A DNA stretch of 64,000 nt from Stutzerimonas stutzeri (GTDB lineage: Bacteria; Pseudomonadota; Gammaproteobacteria; Pseudomonadales; Pseudomonadaceae): assembly GCA_002339675.1 (NCBI GenBank), contig DDKB01000014.1, positions 132,220 through 196,219 of the forward strand. Reading direction: 5' to 3'. A program made the translations under genes and the position numbers. Of the stretch, positions 9,081 through 17,469 are shown one piece after another (positions within the stretch are counted from its first letter, which is position 1; every line of letters begins with the position of its first letter). Under the pieces are notes generated by a model that did no database searches, had not been told where the DNA came from, and saw only the letters and a list, made by a program, of their open reading frames with translations.

Positions 9081-9899
9081 ATGGCCATCGACGATCAACG
9101 GTTCGGCGGGATCGCCCGCTTGTACGGCACCGAGGGGCTCGAGCGCCTGGCGGCCGCCCATGTGGCGGTGGTCGGCATCGGCGGGGTCGGTTCCTGGGCG
9201 GCCGAGGCGCTGGCGCGCAGCGGTGTCGGCGAGATCAGCCTGTTCGATCTGGACGATGTCTGCATCAGCAACACCAACCGGCAGGTGCATGCGCTGGAGG
9301 GCGCCGTCGGCAAGCCCAAGGTCGATGAGATGGCGGCGCGGATAATGGCCATCAACCCGGCCTGCAGGGTGCACGCGGTCGCCGACTTCGTTACCCGTGA
9401 AACCATGGCTGACTACATTACCGAGCAGCTCGATTGCGTCATCGACTGCATCGACAGCGTGCCGGCCAAGGCCGCGCTGATCGCCTGGTGCAAGCGTCGC
9501 AAAATCCAGATCATCGCCACGGGCGGTGCCGGTGGACAGGTAGATCCGACACAGATCCAGGTCACCGATCTGAACAAGACCTTCAATGACCCTCTGGCGG
9601 CAAAGGTGCGCTCGCTGCTGCGCCGCGAGTACAACTTCTCGCGCACCCCCGGGCGCACCTACAGCGTGCCCTGTGTGTTTTCCACCGAACAGCTGCGCTA
9701 TCCCAGGCCGGACGGCGGTGTCTGCCAGAGCAAGCAGTTCGTGGGGGAGGGCGTGAAGCTCGACTGCGCCGGCGGTTTCGGCGCAGCGATGATGGTTACC
9801 GCCAGCTTTGGTCTCGCGGCGGCGGCGCGGGCGGTGGACAAGGTGGTCGCCGGTGCTCGGCGGCCGTCGGAGCGCACACCCGGCGCGGTCGGCAGCTGA
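9081..9899 (+). CDS. tcdA: tRNA threonylcarbamoyladenosine dehydratase
   Basis: A 272-residue E1-like/ThiF-fold enzyme (TcdA/CsdL) that uses ATP to cyclise t6A at position 37 of tRNAs to ct6A. The nucleotide-binding motif VVGIGGVGSWAAEALARSG starts near residue 30, followed by the LFDLDDVCISNTNRQ Asp/Arg strand. The open frame runs up to 8985, but the ATG at 9081 has a GGGGA ribosome site and starts at the conserved DQRFGGIARLYG. It converges with the csdE/csdA pair, its known sulfur-relay partners. Confidence 0.92.
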   Translation: MAIDDQRFGGIARLYGTEGLERLAAAHVAVVGIGGVGSWAAEALARSGVGEISLFDLDDVCISNTNRQVHALEGAVGKPKVDEMAARIMAINPACRVHAVADFVTRETMADYITEQLDCVIDCIDSVPAKAALIAWCKRRKIQIIATGGAGGQVDPTQIQVTDLNKTFNDPLAAKVRSLLRREYNFSRTPGRTYSVPCVFSTEQLRYPRPDGGVCQSKQFVGEGVKLDCAGGFGAAMMVTASFGLAAAARAVDKVVAGARRPSERTPGAVGS

Positions 9900-9911
9900 G
9901 GGTCGGCTCGT

Positions 9912-10325
9912 TCAGTCCGCGAGTGCCAGCGTGCGCATGCGCGCCAGCACGGCGGTCATCCCGTTGGCCCGCGACGGGCTGAGCTGTCGGGAAAGCCCCA
10001 GCTGATCGAACCATTCGGTCACGTCGAGCTGCCGCAGCTCGTCTGCGCCCAGCCCATCGACCCGGACCAGCAGCACCGCGAGCAGGCCGCGCAATAGCCG
10101 TGCCTCGCTGGTGCCGCGGAAGTGCCAGCCGTCACCGCGGTGTTCGCCAACCAGCCAGACCTTGCTGTCGCAGCCCGTTACCAGGTTGCCATCGCTGCGC
10201 TCGGCATCAGTGAGCGGCTCGAGCCGCTCGCCCCATTGCATCAACAGACGCGCACGCTGTTCCCAGCCGGCGGCCTGTTGAAAAGACGCCAGGGCGCCGG
10301 CCGCCGGCTCCGGCAGGCCGTTCAT
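9912..10325 (-). CDS. csdE: SufE-like sulfur acceptor CsdE
   Basis: A 137-residue SufE/CsdE family protein that accepts persulfide sulfur from the cysteine desulfurase CsdA. The acceptor Cys lies in NLVTGCDSKVWLVGE, matching the VxGCxxxVWL signature. It overlaps the csdA stop by 4 bases (ATGA), so the two are translationally coupled and made in balanced amounts. Convergent with tcdA, 12 bp apart. Confidence 0.9.
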   Translation of the reverse strand: MNGLPEPAAGALASFQQAAGWEQRARLLMQWGERLEPLTDAERSDGNLVTGCDSKVWLVGEHRGDGWHFRGTSEARLLRGLLAVLLVRVDGLGADELRQLDVTEWFDQLGLSRQLSPSRANGMTAVLARMRTLALAD

Positions 10326-11527
10326 CGAAGTAACTCCAGCGCCCGGTCCAGCGCGCCGAAGAAGCGCTCCAGATCGTCGCCGTCGTTGTACAGTCCGAGG
10401 GACACGCGGGTCGCCCCGTCCACGCCCAACGCCTTCAACAGTGGCTGCGCGCAGTGCGTGCCGCTACGCACGGCGATGCCCTGTTCGGTGAGCAGGTGGG
10501 CCAGGTCGCCATGATGGATGCCGGCCACGGTAAAGCTTGCCAGGGCGACCTCCGGCTCACCGAGCAGCCTGACTCCGTCACGTACCGCCAGCCCGGCGAG
10601 CAGTTTCATGTGCAGCGCCTGTTCGTGGCCGGTGACCGCCGCGGCGTCGAGTTTCGACAGGTAGTCGAGTGCCGCGCCGAGGCCGATCACACCACCGATG
10701 GGCGGCGTGCCGGCCTCGAAGCCCAACGGCGCGGCGTGGAATTCAGCGTGCTGGTAGTCGGCGATGCGGACCATCTCGCCACCGAACTGCCAGTGCTTGA
10801 GCTTGAGCAGCGACTCGCCACGGCCGTAGAGCGCGCCGACACCTTCCGGTCCGTAGAGCTTGTGGCTGGACAGCACATAGAAATCGCAGGCCAGCGCCTG
10901 CAAGTCGTGGCGACCGTGGACCACGCCCTGCGCGCCGTCGACCACCGTCAGCGCGCCTTGCGCCCTGGCCAGGGGCAGCAGTTCGGCCAGTGGCTGCCAG
11001 GTGCCGGTCACATTGGACAGCTGGCTGACGGCCAGCAGCCGGGTGCGCGGGCCGATGAGCGATGCCGCCGCGGCCATGTCCACGCACCCGCGGGCATCCA
11101 GCGGCAGCACGACCAGTCTGGCCTCGCGGCGCTTGGCCAACTGCTGCCACGGCAGCAGGTTGGCGTGATGCTCGACGGCGCTGACGACGATTTCGTCGCC
11201 TGCTCCGACCAGATGCTCCAGCCCGTAGGCAAGCAGATTCAGCGCCTCGGTGGCGCCGCGGGTGAAGACGATCTCGGTGGGGCAGGCCGCGTTCAGCCAG
11301 CGGGCCACCTTGATCCGCGCGTCCTCGAACGCACGGGTGGCACGCTCGGCGGGCTGATGCTGGGCGCGATGCACGTTGGCGGTGCCACAGGTGTAGTAGC
11401 CGGTGAGGGCGTCGATCAACGCCTGCGGTTTCTGCGCGGTCGCGGCGCTGTCGAGGTAGGTCTGACCCTGGGTCTCAAGGATCGCCAGGGCAGGAAAATC
11501 GGCACGCCAGGGAGATAGAAGCGACAT
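10322..11527 (-). CDS. csdA: Cysteine desulfurase CsdA
   Basis: A 401-residue PLP enzyme, group II cysteine desulfurase, converting L-cysteine to alanine plus enzyme-bound persulfide. The PLP Lys is K223 in SSHKLYGPEGVG, the cofactor-binding Asp sits in VVDGAQG, and the catalytic Cys is C359 in VRSGTHCAQP, the short loop of the CsdA/SufS class. It forms a two-gene operon with csdE; together with tcdA it makes up the Csd sulfur-transfer system for tRNA modification. Confidence 0.93.
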   Translation of the reverse strand: MSLLSPWRADFPALAILETQGQTYLDSAATAQKPQALIDALTGYYTCGTANVHRAQHQPAERATRAFEDARIKVARWLNAACPTEIVFTRGATEALNLLAYGLEHLVGAGDEIVVSAVEHHANLLPWQQLAKRREARLVVLPLDARGCVDMAAAASLIGPRTRLLAVSQLSNVTGTWQPLAELLPLARAQGALTVVDGAQGVVHGRHDLQALACDFYVLSSHKLYGPEGVGALYGRGESLLKLKHWQFGGEMVRIADYQHAEFHAAPLGFEAGTPPIGGVIGLGAALDYLSKLDAAAVTGHEQALHMKLLAGLAVRDGVRLLGEPEVALASFTVAGIHHGDLAHLLTEQGIAVRSGTHCAQPLLKALGVDGATRVSLGLYNDGDDLERFFGALDRALELLR

Positions 11528-11552
11528 CGTTTTCGTCCTATGGCTTGTGCCC

Positions 11553-11619
11553 GAAGCGGCTGGAGGCTGGAGGTGACACGTGGGCTGCCCAGCGTCCGGC
11601 CTTCAGCCTCCAGCGCTTC
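11553..11619. repeat. REP-like long hairpin
   Basis: Arms 11553-11573 and 11600-11619 are near-perfect inverted repeats (gaagcg plus ctggaggctgg against ccagcctccag plus cgcttc) around a 26-base loop. It fills the 106-bp gap between dapD and csdA, both on minus. A short T run (11625-11629) follows on the plus strand, where no gene needs terminating, so a REP-type palindrome is more likely than a simple terminator. Confidence 0.5.
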
Positions 11620-11633
11620 GATCGGTTTTTGCC

Positions 11634-12668
11634 TCAGTTATGCGCGTGCAGCGCCTCGTTCAGCTCGATCGCGGATTTGTGCGTCTTGCATTCGACCGCG
11701 CCGGTCAGCGAATTGCGGCGGAACAGCAGGTCGGTCTGGCCGGCCAGCTCGCGCGCCTTGACCACCTTGACCAGTTCGCCTTGCTCATCGAGCAGGTTCA
11801 CCTTGGTACCGGCGGTGATGTACAGACCCGATTCCACGGTGTTGCGGTCACCCAACGGGATGCCGATGCCGGCATTGGCGCCGATCAGGCAGCCTTCGCC
11901 AACGGAAATGACGATGTTGCCGCCGCCGGACAGGGTGCCCATGGTCGAGCAACCACCGCCCAGGTCAGAGCCCTTGCCGACGAACACGCCCGCCGAGACG
12001 CGACCTTCGATCATGCCCGGGCCTTCGGTGCCGGCGTTGAAGTTGATGAAGCCTTCGTGCATCACCGTGGTGCCTTCGCCGACATAGGCGCCAAGGCGGA
12101 TCCGCGCGCTGTCGGCGATGCGCACACCGGCCGGCACCACGTAGTCGGTCATCTTCGGGAACTTGTCCACCGAGACCACTTCCAGCAGGTAGCCCTTGAG
12201 GCGTGCCTCGAGTTGGCGTTCGGCCAGCTCGGCCAGGTCCACAGCGCCCTGGTTGGTCCAGGCGACGTTGGGCAGCAGCGGGAAGATGCCGGTGAGGTTC
12301 AGGCCGTGCGGCTTGACCAGGCGATGGGAAATCAGGTGCAGCTTGAGGTAGGCCTCGGGGGTTGAGGTCAGTGCGGCATCGTCGGCCAGCAGGGTGACCA
12401 CCAGCGGGCGCTGGCTCTCGGCCAGGCGGGTCAGCAGGGCGTGCTGGACGCTGTCGATCGGCTTGATGGCATCGGCCAGCTGGGCAGCCTGGGTGGTGGT
12501 GATGGCGATGGCCTGGTTGCCACCGGCATAGCCCAGCAGCGGGGCAATGGCATCGACCAGCTCGCCGGCCGGCCCCAACAGCGGTTGTGCGTAGAAGACT
12601 TCGAGCCAGCTGCCCTGGCGGTTCTGGGTGCCGACGCCAAACGCCAGGCTGAAAAGCGATGTGCTCAT
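11634..12668 (-). CDS. dapD: Tetrahydrodipicolinate N-succinyltransferase
   Basis: A 344-residue enzyme that transfers succinyl from succinyl-CoA to tetrahydrodipicolinate in the lysine/DAP pathway. It is the long DapD form of pseudomonads: an N-terminal alpha/beta region of about 150 residues precedes the left-handed beta-helix (hexapeptide repeats seen in GAYVGEGTTVMHEGFINFNAG, MIEGRVSAGVFVGKG and GEGCLIGANAGIGIPLGDR). The ATG at 12668 has an AAGGA ribosome site. It lies 44 bp downstream of the YffB gene and shares the reading direction of the other dap genes. Confidence 0.95.
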   Translation of the reverse strand: MSTSLFSLAFGVGTQNRQGSWLEVFYAQPLLGPAGELVDAIAPLLGYAGGNQAIAITTTQAAQLADAIKPIDSVQHALLTRLAESQRPLVVTLLADDAALTSTPEAYLKLHLISHRLVKPHGLNLTGIFPLLPNVAWTNQGAVDLAELAERQLEARLKGYLLEVVSVDKFPKMTDYVVPAGVRIADSARIRLGAYVGEGTTVMHEGFINFNAGTEGPGMIEGRVSAGVFVGKGSDLGGGCSTMGTLSGGGNIVISVGEGCLIGANAGIGIPLGDRNTVESGLYITAGTKVNLLDEQGELVKVVKARELAGQTDLLFRRNSLTGAVECKTHKSAIELNEALHAHN

Positions 12669-12712
12669 GGGGAATCCTTTTTATCAGTCGCGCTCGATCG
12701 CGGCGAGCGGTC

Positions 12713-13084
12713 TCAGTTCTGGGCTGCCAGTTCGGCAGCGTAGGTGTCCGGCTTGAAGCCGATCAGGGTCCGGTTGCCCAGGTCCAGTATCGGACGTTTG
12801 ATCATCGACGGCTGGGCCAGCATCAGCTCGATGGCCTTCTGCTGATCAAGGTCGGCTTTCTGCGCATCGTCCAGCTTGCGGAAGGTGGTGCCCGCGCGGT
12901 TCAGGACGGTCTGCCAGCCGTGCTCGTCGCACCAGGCCTGCAGGTGGGCGCGGTCGATGCCGGCGCTCTTGTAGTCGTGAAAGCGGTACGTCAGCCCGTG
13001 CTGGTCAAGCCAGGTCCGGGCTTTCTTCATGGTGTCGCACGCCTTGATGCCGTAGAGGCAAAGTCCTTCGTATCGATCGGGCAT
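12713..13084 (-). CDS. ArsC/Spx-family protein YffB
   Basis: A 123-residue thioredoxin-fold protein of the ArsC superfamily, YffB type. It begins at ATG 13084 (MPDRYEGLCLYGIKACDTMKK); the longer open frame to 13237 adds a low-complexity Arg/Pro stretch and is rejected. The single redox Cys is C16 in the KACDTMKK motif, and the C-terminal MIKRPILDL follows the ArsC pattern. YffB proteins bind glutathione but have no proven arsenate activity; the gene sits with dap genes in many proteobacteria, as here. Confidence 0.85.
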   Translation of the reverse strand: MPDRYEGLCLYGIKACDTMKKARTWLDQHGLTYRFHDYKSAGIDRAHLQAWCDEHGWQTVLNRAGTTFRKLDDAQKADLDQQKAIELMLAQPSMIKRPILDLGNRTLIGFKPDTYAAELAAQN

Positions 13085-13196
13085 TGTCAGGGTCCGCGGT
13101 CTCCTGGCTGGGCCGCGGATTATGCCACGATGCGCACAATGCTGCCCTGCAGCGAGTGTTGCCGGTCGCGGCGTTGATTCGCCAATCCCTGCCGGC

Positions 13197-13529
13197 TCAC
13201 GCGGTGTCGCCCTTAGCCAGGTCGAGCAACTCGTCAATGGCCGCTGCCCGGGTGGGTCGTACCAGGCGCCCCAGTTCGGTGCCCTGGCGCATCAGGATCA
13301 GCGTCGGCCACAGCTTGACGCGGAACGAACGGCCCAGCGGCCGGCCGGGCCCGTCTTCGATCTTCAGGTGGCGCAGGTCGTGTGCCCGCAGGGCGCTCGC
13401 CAGCAGCGGTTGCGCGGCGCGGCAATGGCCACACCAGCCGGTACCGAATTCGAGCAGGGTGCAGCCGTCGAGCGCATCGACCGCGGCGCGTGATGGCGCG
13501 TCCGGGGAATACTGTTCGGTAAAAGACAT
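13197..13529 (-). CDS. Thioredoxin-fold protein with WCGHC active site
   Basis: A 110-residue single-domain cytoplasmic thioredoxin-like protein with the redox motif GWCGHC (C33, C36) and the cis-proline segment KLWPTLILMRQG. No signal peptide is seen. It probably acts as a general dithiol reductant; specific partners are unknown. It lies 112 bp upstream of the YffB gene in the same direction. Confidence 0.85.
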   Translation of the reverse strand: MSFTEQYSPDAPSRAAVDALDGCTLLEFGTGWCGHCRAAQPLLASALRAHDLRHLKIEDGPGRPLGRSFRVKLWPTLILMRQGTELGRLVRPTRAAAIDELLDLAKGDTA

Positions 13530-13666
13530 GGCAGGACTCCTGATAACTGGGTGCGTTGCTCTGTGGAGTCGCGTTCGCGGCGACGGTTCAGCCAGTCTGT
13601 CCGGCGTACGACCTTTTCAGGGGTTGGCGTTGTCCATTGATCACACCCCTAACGATGAGGTCAGAT

Positions 13667-13912
13667 ATGGCACGCAAGCATTTCGAGCACCACGAGGCGA
13701 TTTCGTCCGCTGTTCCCGCTGACGATGGCTTCGAGGCCGTGATCGCAGTCAAGCGGCGCGGTACCGACGACACCGCACGCGTGTTCACGGTCGCCAACGG
13801 CCAGCGCTACGACCTGGCGTCCGAGGCGGACGTGGCGGCCGAAGCGGCGTTGACCAAGGTGCGGGAGGTCGACGACGACGGTGAACTGATCTGGGAAGAG
13901 CACGCGATCTAG
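13667..13912 (+). CDS. Small hypothetical protein (81 aa)
   Basis: The frame is open from 13556, but the ATG at 13667 (MARKHFEHHEAISS) follows a GAGG ribosome site by 7 bases and starts the natural-looking sequence. The protein is acidic, with AVIAVKRRGTDDTARVFTVANGQRYDL suggesting a small beta-rich fold. No family is recognised. It precedes another very small gene by 17 bp, so the two probably form one transcript. Confidence 0.6.
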   Translation: MARKHFEHHEAISSAVPADDGFEAVIAVKRRGTDDTARVFTVANGQRYDLASEADVAAEAALTKVREVDDDGELIWEEHAI

Positions 13913-13929
13913 ACCCAAGGGGATTCAGC

Positions 13930-14082
13930 ATGAACCAGCCACAGCAGCCTGATGGTCACGAACTCGAGCGCGAACGCCGCGACGAACCCGGCAAGGCGGA
14001 TATTCCCGAGCACATGAAACCGGAGAATCTCGAAAAGCTCCGTGATTACGGCAAGGACAAGATCCCGCCGGGCGTCGCCTGA
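13930..14082 (+). CDS. Very small hydrophilic protein (50 aa)
   Basis: ATG 13930 to TGA 14082 encodes a 50-residue, highly charged, probably disordered protein (MNQPQQPDGHELERERRDEP ... HMKPENLEKLRDYGKDKIPPG). A GGGGA site lies about 8 bases before the ATG and the third codon positions are G/C-rich. It is of a type I have seen annotated only as hypothetical in pseudomonads. It lies 17 bp after the 81-residue gene. Confidence 0.55.
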   Translation: MNQPQQPDGHELERERRDEPGKADIPEHMKPENLEKLRDYGKDKIPPGVA

Positions 14083-14129
14083 CCCGGTTCGCCGGCAGTG
14101 CGCGGCCGGCTCTCCGGCCTTGACCAGTA

Positions 14130-15326
14130 CTAAAGTGTGCCGATGAAGGCACGGATTCGCTGCGCGGCCTCGATGCATTCGGCGAGCGGCGCGACCAGTG
14201 CCATGCGTACCCGGCCCGCCCCCGGGTTGTAACCCTTCACGTCACGCGACAGATAAGAGCCGGGGACCACGGTGACGTGCTCCTGGGCAAACAATTCGCG
14301 GGTAAACAGGGGATCGCTGACAGGCGTCCTGGGCCACAGGTAGAAGCCGCCATCGGGTCGCTGCACGTCCATGACCGGTGCAAGGATCTCCAGCACGGCG
14401 TCGAATTTCTCCCGATACAGGCGGCGGTTGGCCTCGACGTGGGCCTCGTCATCCCACGCGGCGATGCTGGCCAGTTGGGTCTGCACCGGCATCGCGCAGC
14501 CATGGTACGTGCGATACAGCAGAAACGCCTTGAGGATGTCCGCATCGCCGGCGACGAATCCGGACCGCAGGCCCGGCAGGTTCGAGCGTTTGGACAGGCT
14601 GTGGAAGACCACGCAGCGCTTGAAATCAGTGCGTCCGAGTTTCGCGCAAGCGGACAACAGCCCGGCAGGGGGATGCTGCTCGTCAAAATAGAGTTCGCTG
14701 TAGCATTCGTCCGCGGCAATCACGAAGTCGTGTTCGTCGGCGAGCTCAATCAATTTTTCCAACACATCAATCGGCACCAGTGCCCCGGTGGGGTTGCCCG
14801 GCGAGCAGAGAAACAGGATCTGGGTGCGTTGCCAGGTCTCGGGCGAGACGGCATCGAAGTCCGGATTGAAGCGGTTCTCCGCCGTGCACGGCAGGTAGTG
14901 CGGAGTCGCACCTGCCAGCAGCGCGGCGCCTTCGTAGATCTGATAGAACGGATTCGGGCTGACCACCAGCGCGCCGGGGCTACGGTTGACCACGGCCTGG
15001 GTAAAGGCGAACAGCGCTTCGCGCGTGCCGTTGACCGGTAGCACATGCCGCGCCGGGTCTACGCTGGTGGGTTGAAGCGCGAAGCGACGCTCGCACCAAC
15101 TGGCGATGGCCTGGCGAAGCGCTGGAATGCCCAGGGTGGTCGGATAGACCGACAGCTGGTCGAGATTGTTGGCCAGCGCGCGGGCGACGAAGTCGGGCGA
15201 CGGGTGTTTCGGCTCGCCGATAGACAGCGCGATCGGGCGCTTGCCCGCCGGCGGCTGTGTGTCGGCCAGCAGGGTGCGAAGTTTCTCGAAGGGGTAGGGC
15301 TGCAGCAGGGTCAGGTCGTGGTTCAT
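14130..15326 (-). CDS. dapC: Succinyldiaminopimelate transaminase
   Basis: A 398-residue class I/II PLP aminotransferase that converts N-succinyl-2-amino-6-ketopimelate to N-succinyl-LL-DAP with glutamate. The PLP Lys lies in VFHSLSKRSNLPGLRSGF, with cofactor contacts in SPGNPTGA and AADECYSELY. The open frame extends to 15503, but ATG 15326 (MNHDLTLLQPYPFEKLRTLL) begins the conserved family sequence; the extension is Arg-rich and overlaps the neighbouring gene. It completes the succinylase branch together with dapD and dapE. Confidence 0.92.
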   Translation of the reverse strand: MNHDLTLLQPYPFEKLRTLLADTQPPAGKRPIALSIGEPKHPSPDFVARALANNLDQLSVYPTTLGIPALRQAIASWCERRFALQPTSVDPARHVLPVNGTREALFAFTQAVVNRSPGALVVSPNPFYQIYEGAALLAGATPHYLPCTAENRFNPDFDAVSPETWQRTQILFLCSPGNPTGALVPIDVLEKLIELADEHDFVIAADECYSELYFDEQHPPAGLLSACAKLGRTDFKRCVVFHSLSKRSNLPGLRSGFVAGDADILKAFLLYRTYHGCAMPVQTQLASIAAWDDEAHVEANRRLYREKFDAVLEILAPVMDVQRPDGGFYLWPRTPVSDPLFTRELFAQEHVTVVPGSYLSRDVKGYNPGAGRVRMALVAPLAECIEAAQRIRAFIGTL

Positions 15327-15376
15327 GATCCGGTTCTTCGAAGCATCGGGGCGCGTTGAGTCGCGCGCCGAAGGGG

Positions 15377-16045
15377 TCATTGGTCGCGGGCGCCGCCTGC
15401 ATAGGCGCAGCCGCGCAGGGTCTGCCCATCGAGCCGAAGCTCGGCGGTCAGGTGGCTGACGGCGCCGGTGGCGCGATCGACGCAACGTTGCGGGGCGACC
15501 CACAGGTCAAGGCGCTGCCCATTGGCTTCGCTGCTGAAGCTGCTTTGCCCGGCAGGCAGTTGTTCTTCCAGATAGGGCACGGCCAGCGGCTCGTGGCCGG
15601 GGCGCTCGAGCAGCAGACCCTCGGGGTTGATCTGTACCCGCCAATCCGGTGCATGGCCTACGGCGTGCACCACCAGCGTGTCGAAGTCCCCGGCGCCGCA
15701 GCCGTTTCGTGCCGGCGCCAGGCGATATACCTGGCTTACCTGTAATTGCTGGCGGCCCCCGGACGGTGAGCGGAGCTGGCCGCGAACATCAGCAAACAGT
15801 GGCAGGGCGCTCGCATCCAGCAGTGCCAGCGTGTCGTCTGGCAGGCCCGTCGCGCCGGCATCGAGCAATTCGACGGCCCTGGTGCCCTCGCAGGTATGCA
15901 GCAGCAATGCGCCGTCGCTGCGAGTCACTTCACCCTGCAGTCGCCCGGTCGGCGGCGCGCTGGGAGCCTGGCTCCAGGGCAACGATTGGCAGCCGGCAAA
16001 GACCGGCAGCAGAATGAGCAGCGAGACGGCGCGCAAGGCAGACAT
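15377..16045 (-). CDS. Putative lipoprotein, COG3650-like
   Basis: A 222-residue predicted lipoprotein; MSALRAVSLLILLPVFAGC ends in a lipobox with Cys 19. The C-terminal half (VGHAPDWRVQINPEGLLLER, then CVDRATGAVSHLTAELRLDG, GCAYAGG) resembles COG3650-type envelope proteins. Function unknown. It lies 50 bp upstream of dapC and in the same direction. Confidence 0.7.
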   Translation of the reverse strand: MSALRAVSLLILLPVFAGCQSLPWSQAPSAPPTGRLQGEVTRSDGALLLHTCEGTRAVELLDAGATGLPDDTLALLDASALPLFADVRGQLRSPSGGRQQLQVSQVYRLAPARNGCGAGDFDTLVVHAVGHAPDWRVQINPEGLLLERPGHEPLAVPYLEEQLPAGQSSFSSEANGQRLDLWVAPQRCVDRATGAVSHLTAELRLDGQTLRGCAYAGGARDQ

Positions 16046-16102
16046 GGGGGCACTCGACGGCGGGCAAGAGAGGGGCGGGCCGGCTGACCGGCCCGATGCG
16101 GA

Positions 16103-16813
16103 TCAGTTACCTTTGACGCGTTTGCCGTCGACGGTGCCTTCTTCGAGCATGATCTGATATTCCTTGCCGTCCTTTTCGATCTGATGCAGGCGGACCAGCA
16201 GGTAATCCCAGTCCTTGGCGAACCAGAGAATGGTCTGGCGCTTGCTCTGGGTCGGATCGCGAACCCGCTCGACCTTGATTGCGTCGACCTGGCCGGCTTT
16301 GGTGCTGACAGGCTCTTCACCCAGCACACGGAAGTCGTAGGTCTCCACTTCATCGCCGTCGACCACCTGGTAGCTCATGCTCTGCTCGCCGGCCGCCACG
16401 GCCTGCTGGAGCGCGATCTGGTAGGTGGACTTGTCCAGCAGTCCGGTATTGAGCGGTAGTTTGACCGGGTCGCCGCGGTCCTCGCCGACGACCTGCTTGG
16501 CCGTCCAGTCGAATTCGTATTTGATCGTCTTGCCCTTGCCCAGGCCGCTGCGCTTGAGGCGGTAGCTCTGCGGCACGAAACGATCGCCCTCGACCTTGAA
16601 GGTGCTGCGTTCGTTGAAGCTGGCGACCAGCATCGAGGCCTCGAAGTCCAGCCGCCAGGCGCCGGCGTCCAGCTTCTCCAGGCTGCGCTGGGCGGTGCCG
16701 CTGACCGGAACCTGCTTCCAGTCAGCCGTGTAGCTGGCGGAAAAAGGCTTGAGCTCCAGAGCCTGGACCGGCAGGGCCAGCACGGCGAGGGCGAGCAGCA
16801 AGGCGCGACACAT
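16103..16813 (-). CDS. DUF3108 periplasmic protein
   Basis: A 236-residue protein with a cleavable signal peptide (MCRALLLALAVLALPVQA) followed by a DUF3108 beta-rich domain (FSASYTADWKQVPVSGTAQRSL, then DTFDWTA-like strands and WFAKDWDYLLVRL). The family is periplasmic and uncharacterised. It lies 8 bp downstream of purN in the same direction, a conserved arrangement in Pseudomonas, although no functional link to purine synthesis is known. Confidence 0.85.
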   Translation of the reverse strand: MCRALLLALAVLALPVQALELKPFSASYTADWKQVPVSGTAQRSLEKLDAGAWRLDFEASMLVASFNERSTFKVEGDRFVPQSYRLKRSGLGKGKTIKYEFDWTAKQVVGEDRGDPVKLPLNTGLLDKSTYQIALQQAVAAGEQSMSYQVVDGDEVETYDFRVLGEEPVSTKAGQVDAIKVERVRDPTQSKRQTILWFAKDWDYLLVRLHQIEKDGKEYQIMLEEGTVDGKRVKGN

Positions 16814-16821
16814 AAATTCTC

Positions 16822-17469
16822 CTAGGTTCTGAGCGAATGGCCGGTGGCCGGCAGTAGGACGCCGTCCAGCATCGCGCCTTGTTCGGCAAGGCGCAAGCGG
16901 CCTTCGGCGAACCAGCGCACGGCAAGTGGGTAGATGACATGTTCGGCCGCATGCACGCGGTCGGTCAGTTGGACAACCGTATCCCCGGCTGCGATGGGGA
17001 ACCTGGCCTGGACTGCCACGGGGCCGCCGTCGAGCTCCTCGGTGACGAAGTGCACGCTGCAGCCATGCTCGCTATCACCCGCCTCGAGGGCGCGGCGATG
17101 GGTGTCCAGGCCCTTGTGCTTCGGCAGCAGCGACGGGTGGATATTCAGCAGACGCCCGTGATAATGCCGGACGAAGACGGGCGTGAGGATGCGCATGAAG
17201 CCCGCCAGCACCACCAGCTGTGGCTGATGCGTATCGATGACTTCGCGCAGCGCGGCGTCGAAGGCTTCTCGGTCAGCGTATTCCCGGTGCCGGACCACGT
17301 GGGTGGGAATCCCCGCCGCCTGGGCACGCTGCAAGCCGAACGCGTCCTCTCGGTTGGACACGACGGCAGCGATGCGCACCGGGTTGTCTTGGGCGAGGCT
17401 GTCGATCAGCGCCTGCAGGTTGCTGCCGCTGCCGGAAATCAGCACGACCACTGCGCAGGTGGCCGACAT
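16822..17469 (-). CDS. purN: Phosphoribosylglycinamide formyltransferase
   Basis: A 215-residue folate-dependent GAR transformylase, step three of purine synthesis. Diagnostic motifs: VVLISGSGSNLQALID (phosphate loop), VLAGFMRIL (folate region), NIHPSLLPKHKGLDTHRRAL with the catalytic Asn and His, and HFVTEELDGGPV with the catalytic Asp. The start ATG overlaps the purM stop by one base (TAATG), so translation is coupled to purM. Confidence 0.95.
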   Translation of the reverse strand: MSATCAVVVLISGSGSNLQALIDSLAQDNPVRIAAVVSNREDAFGLQRAQAAGIPTHVVRHREYADREAFDAALREVIDTHQPQLVVLAGFMRILTPVFVRHYHGRLLNIHPSLLPKHKGLDTHRRALEAGDSEHGCSVHFVTEELDGGPVAVQARFPIAAGDTVVQLTDRVHAAEHVIYPLAVRWFAEGRLRLAEQGAMLDGVLLPATGHSLRT

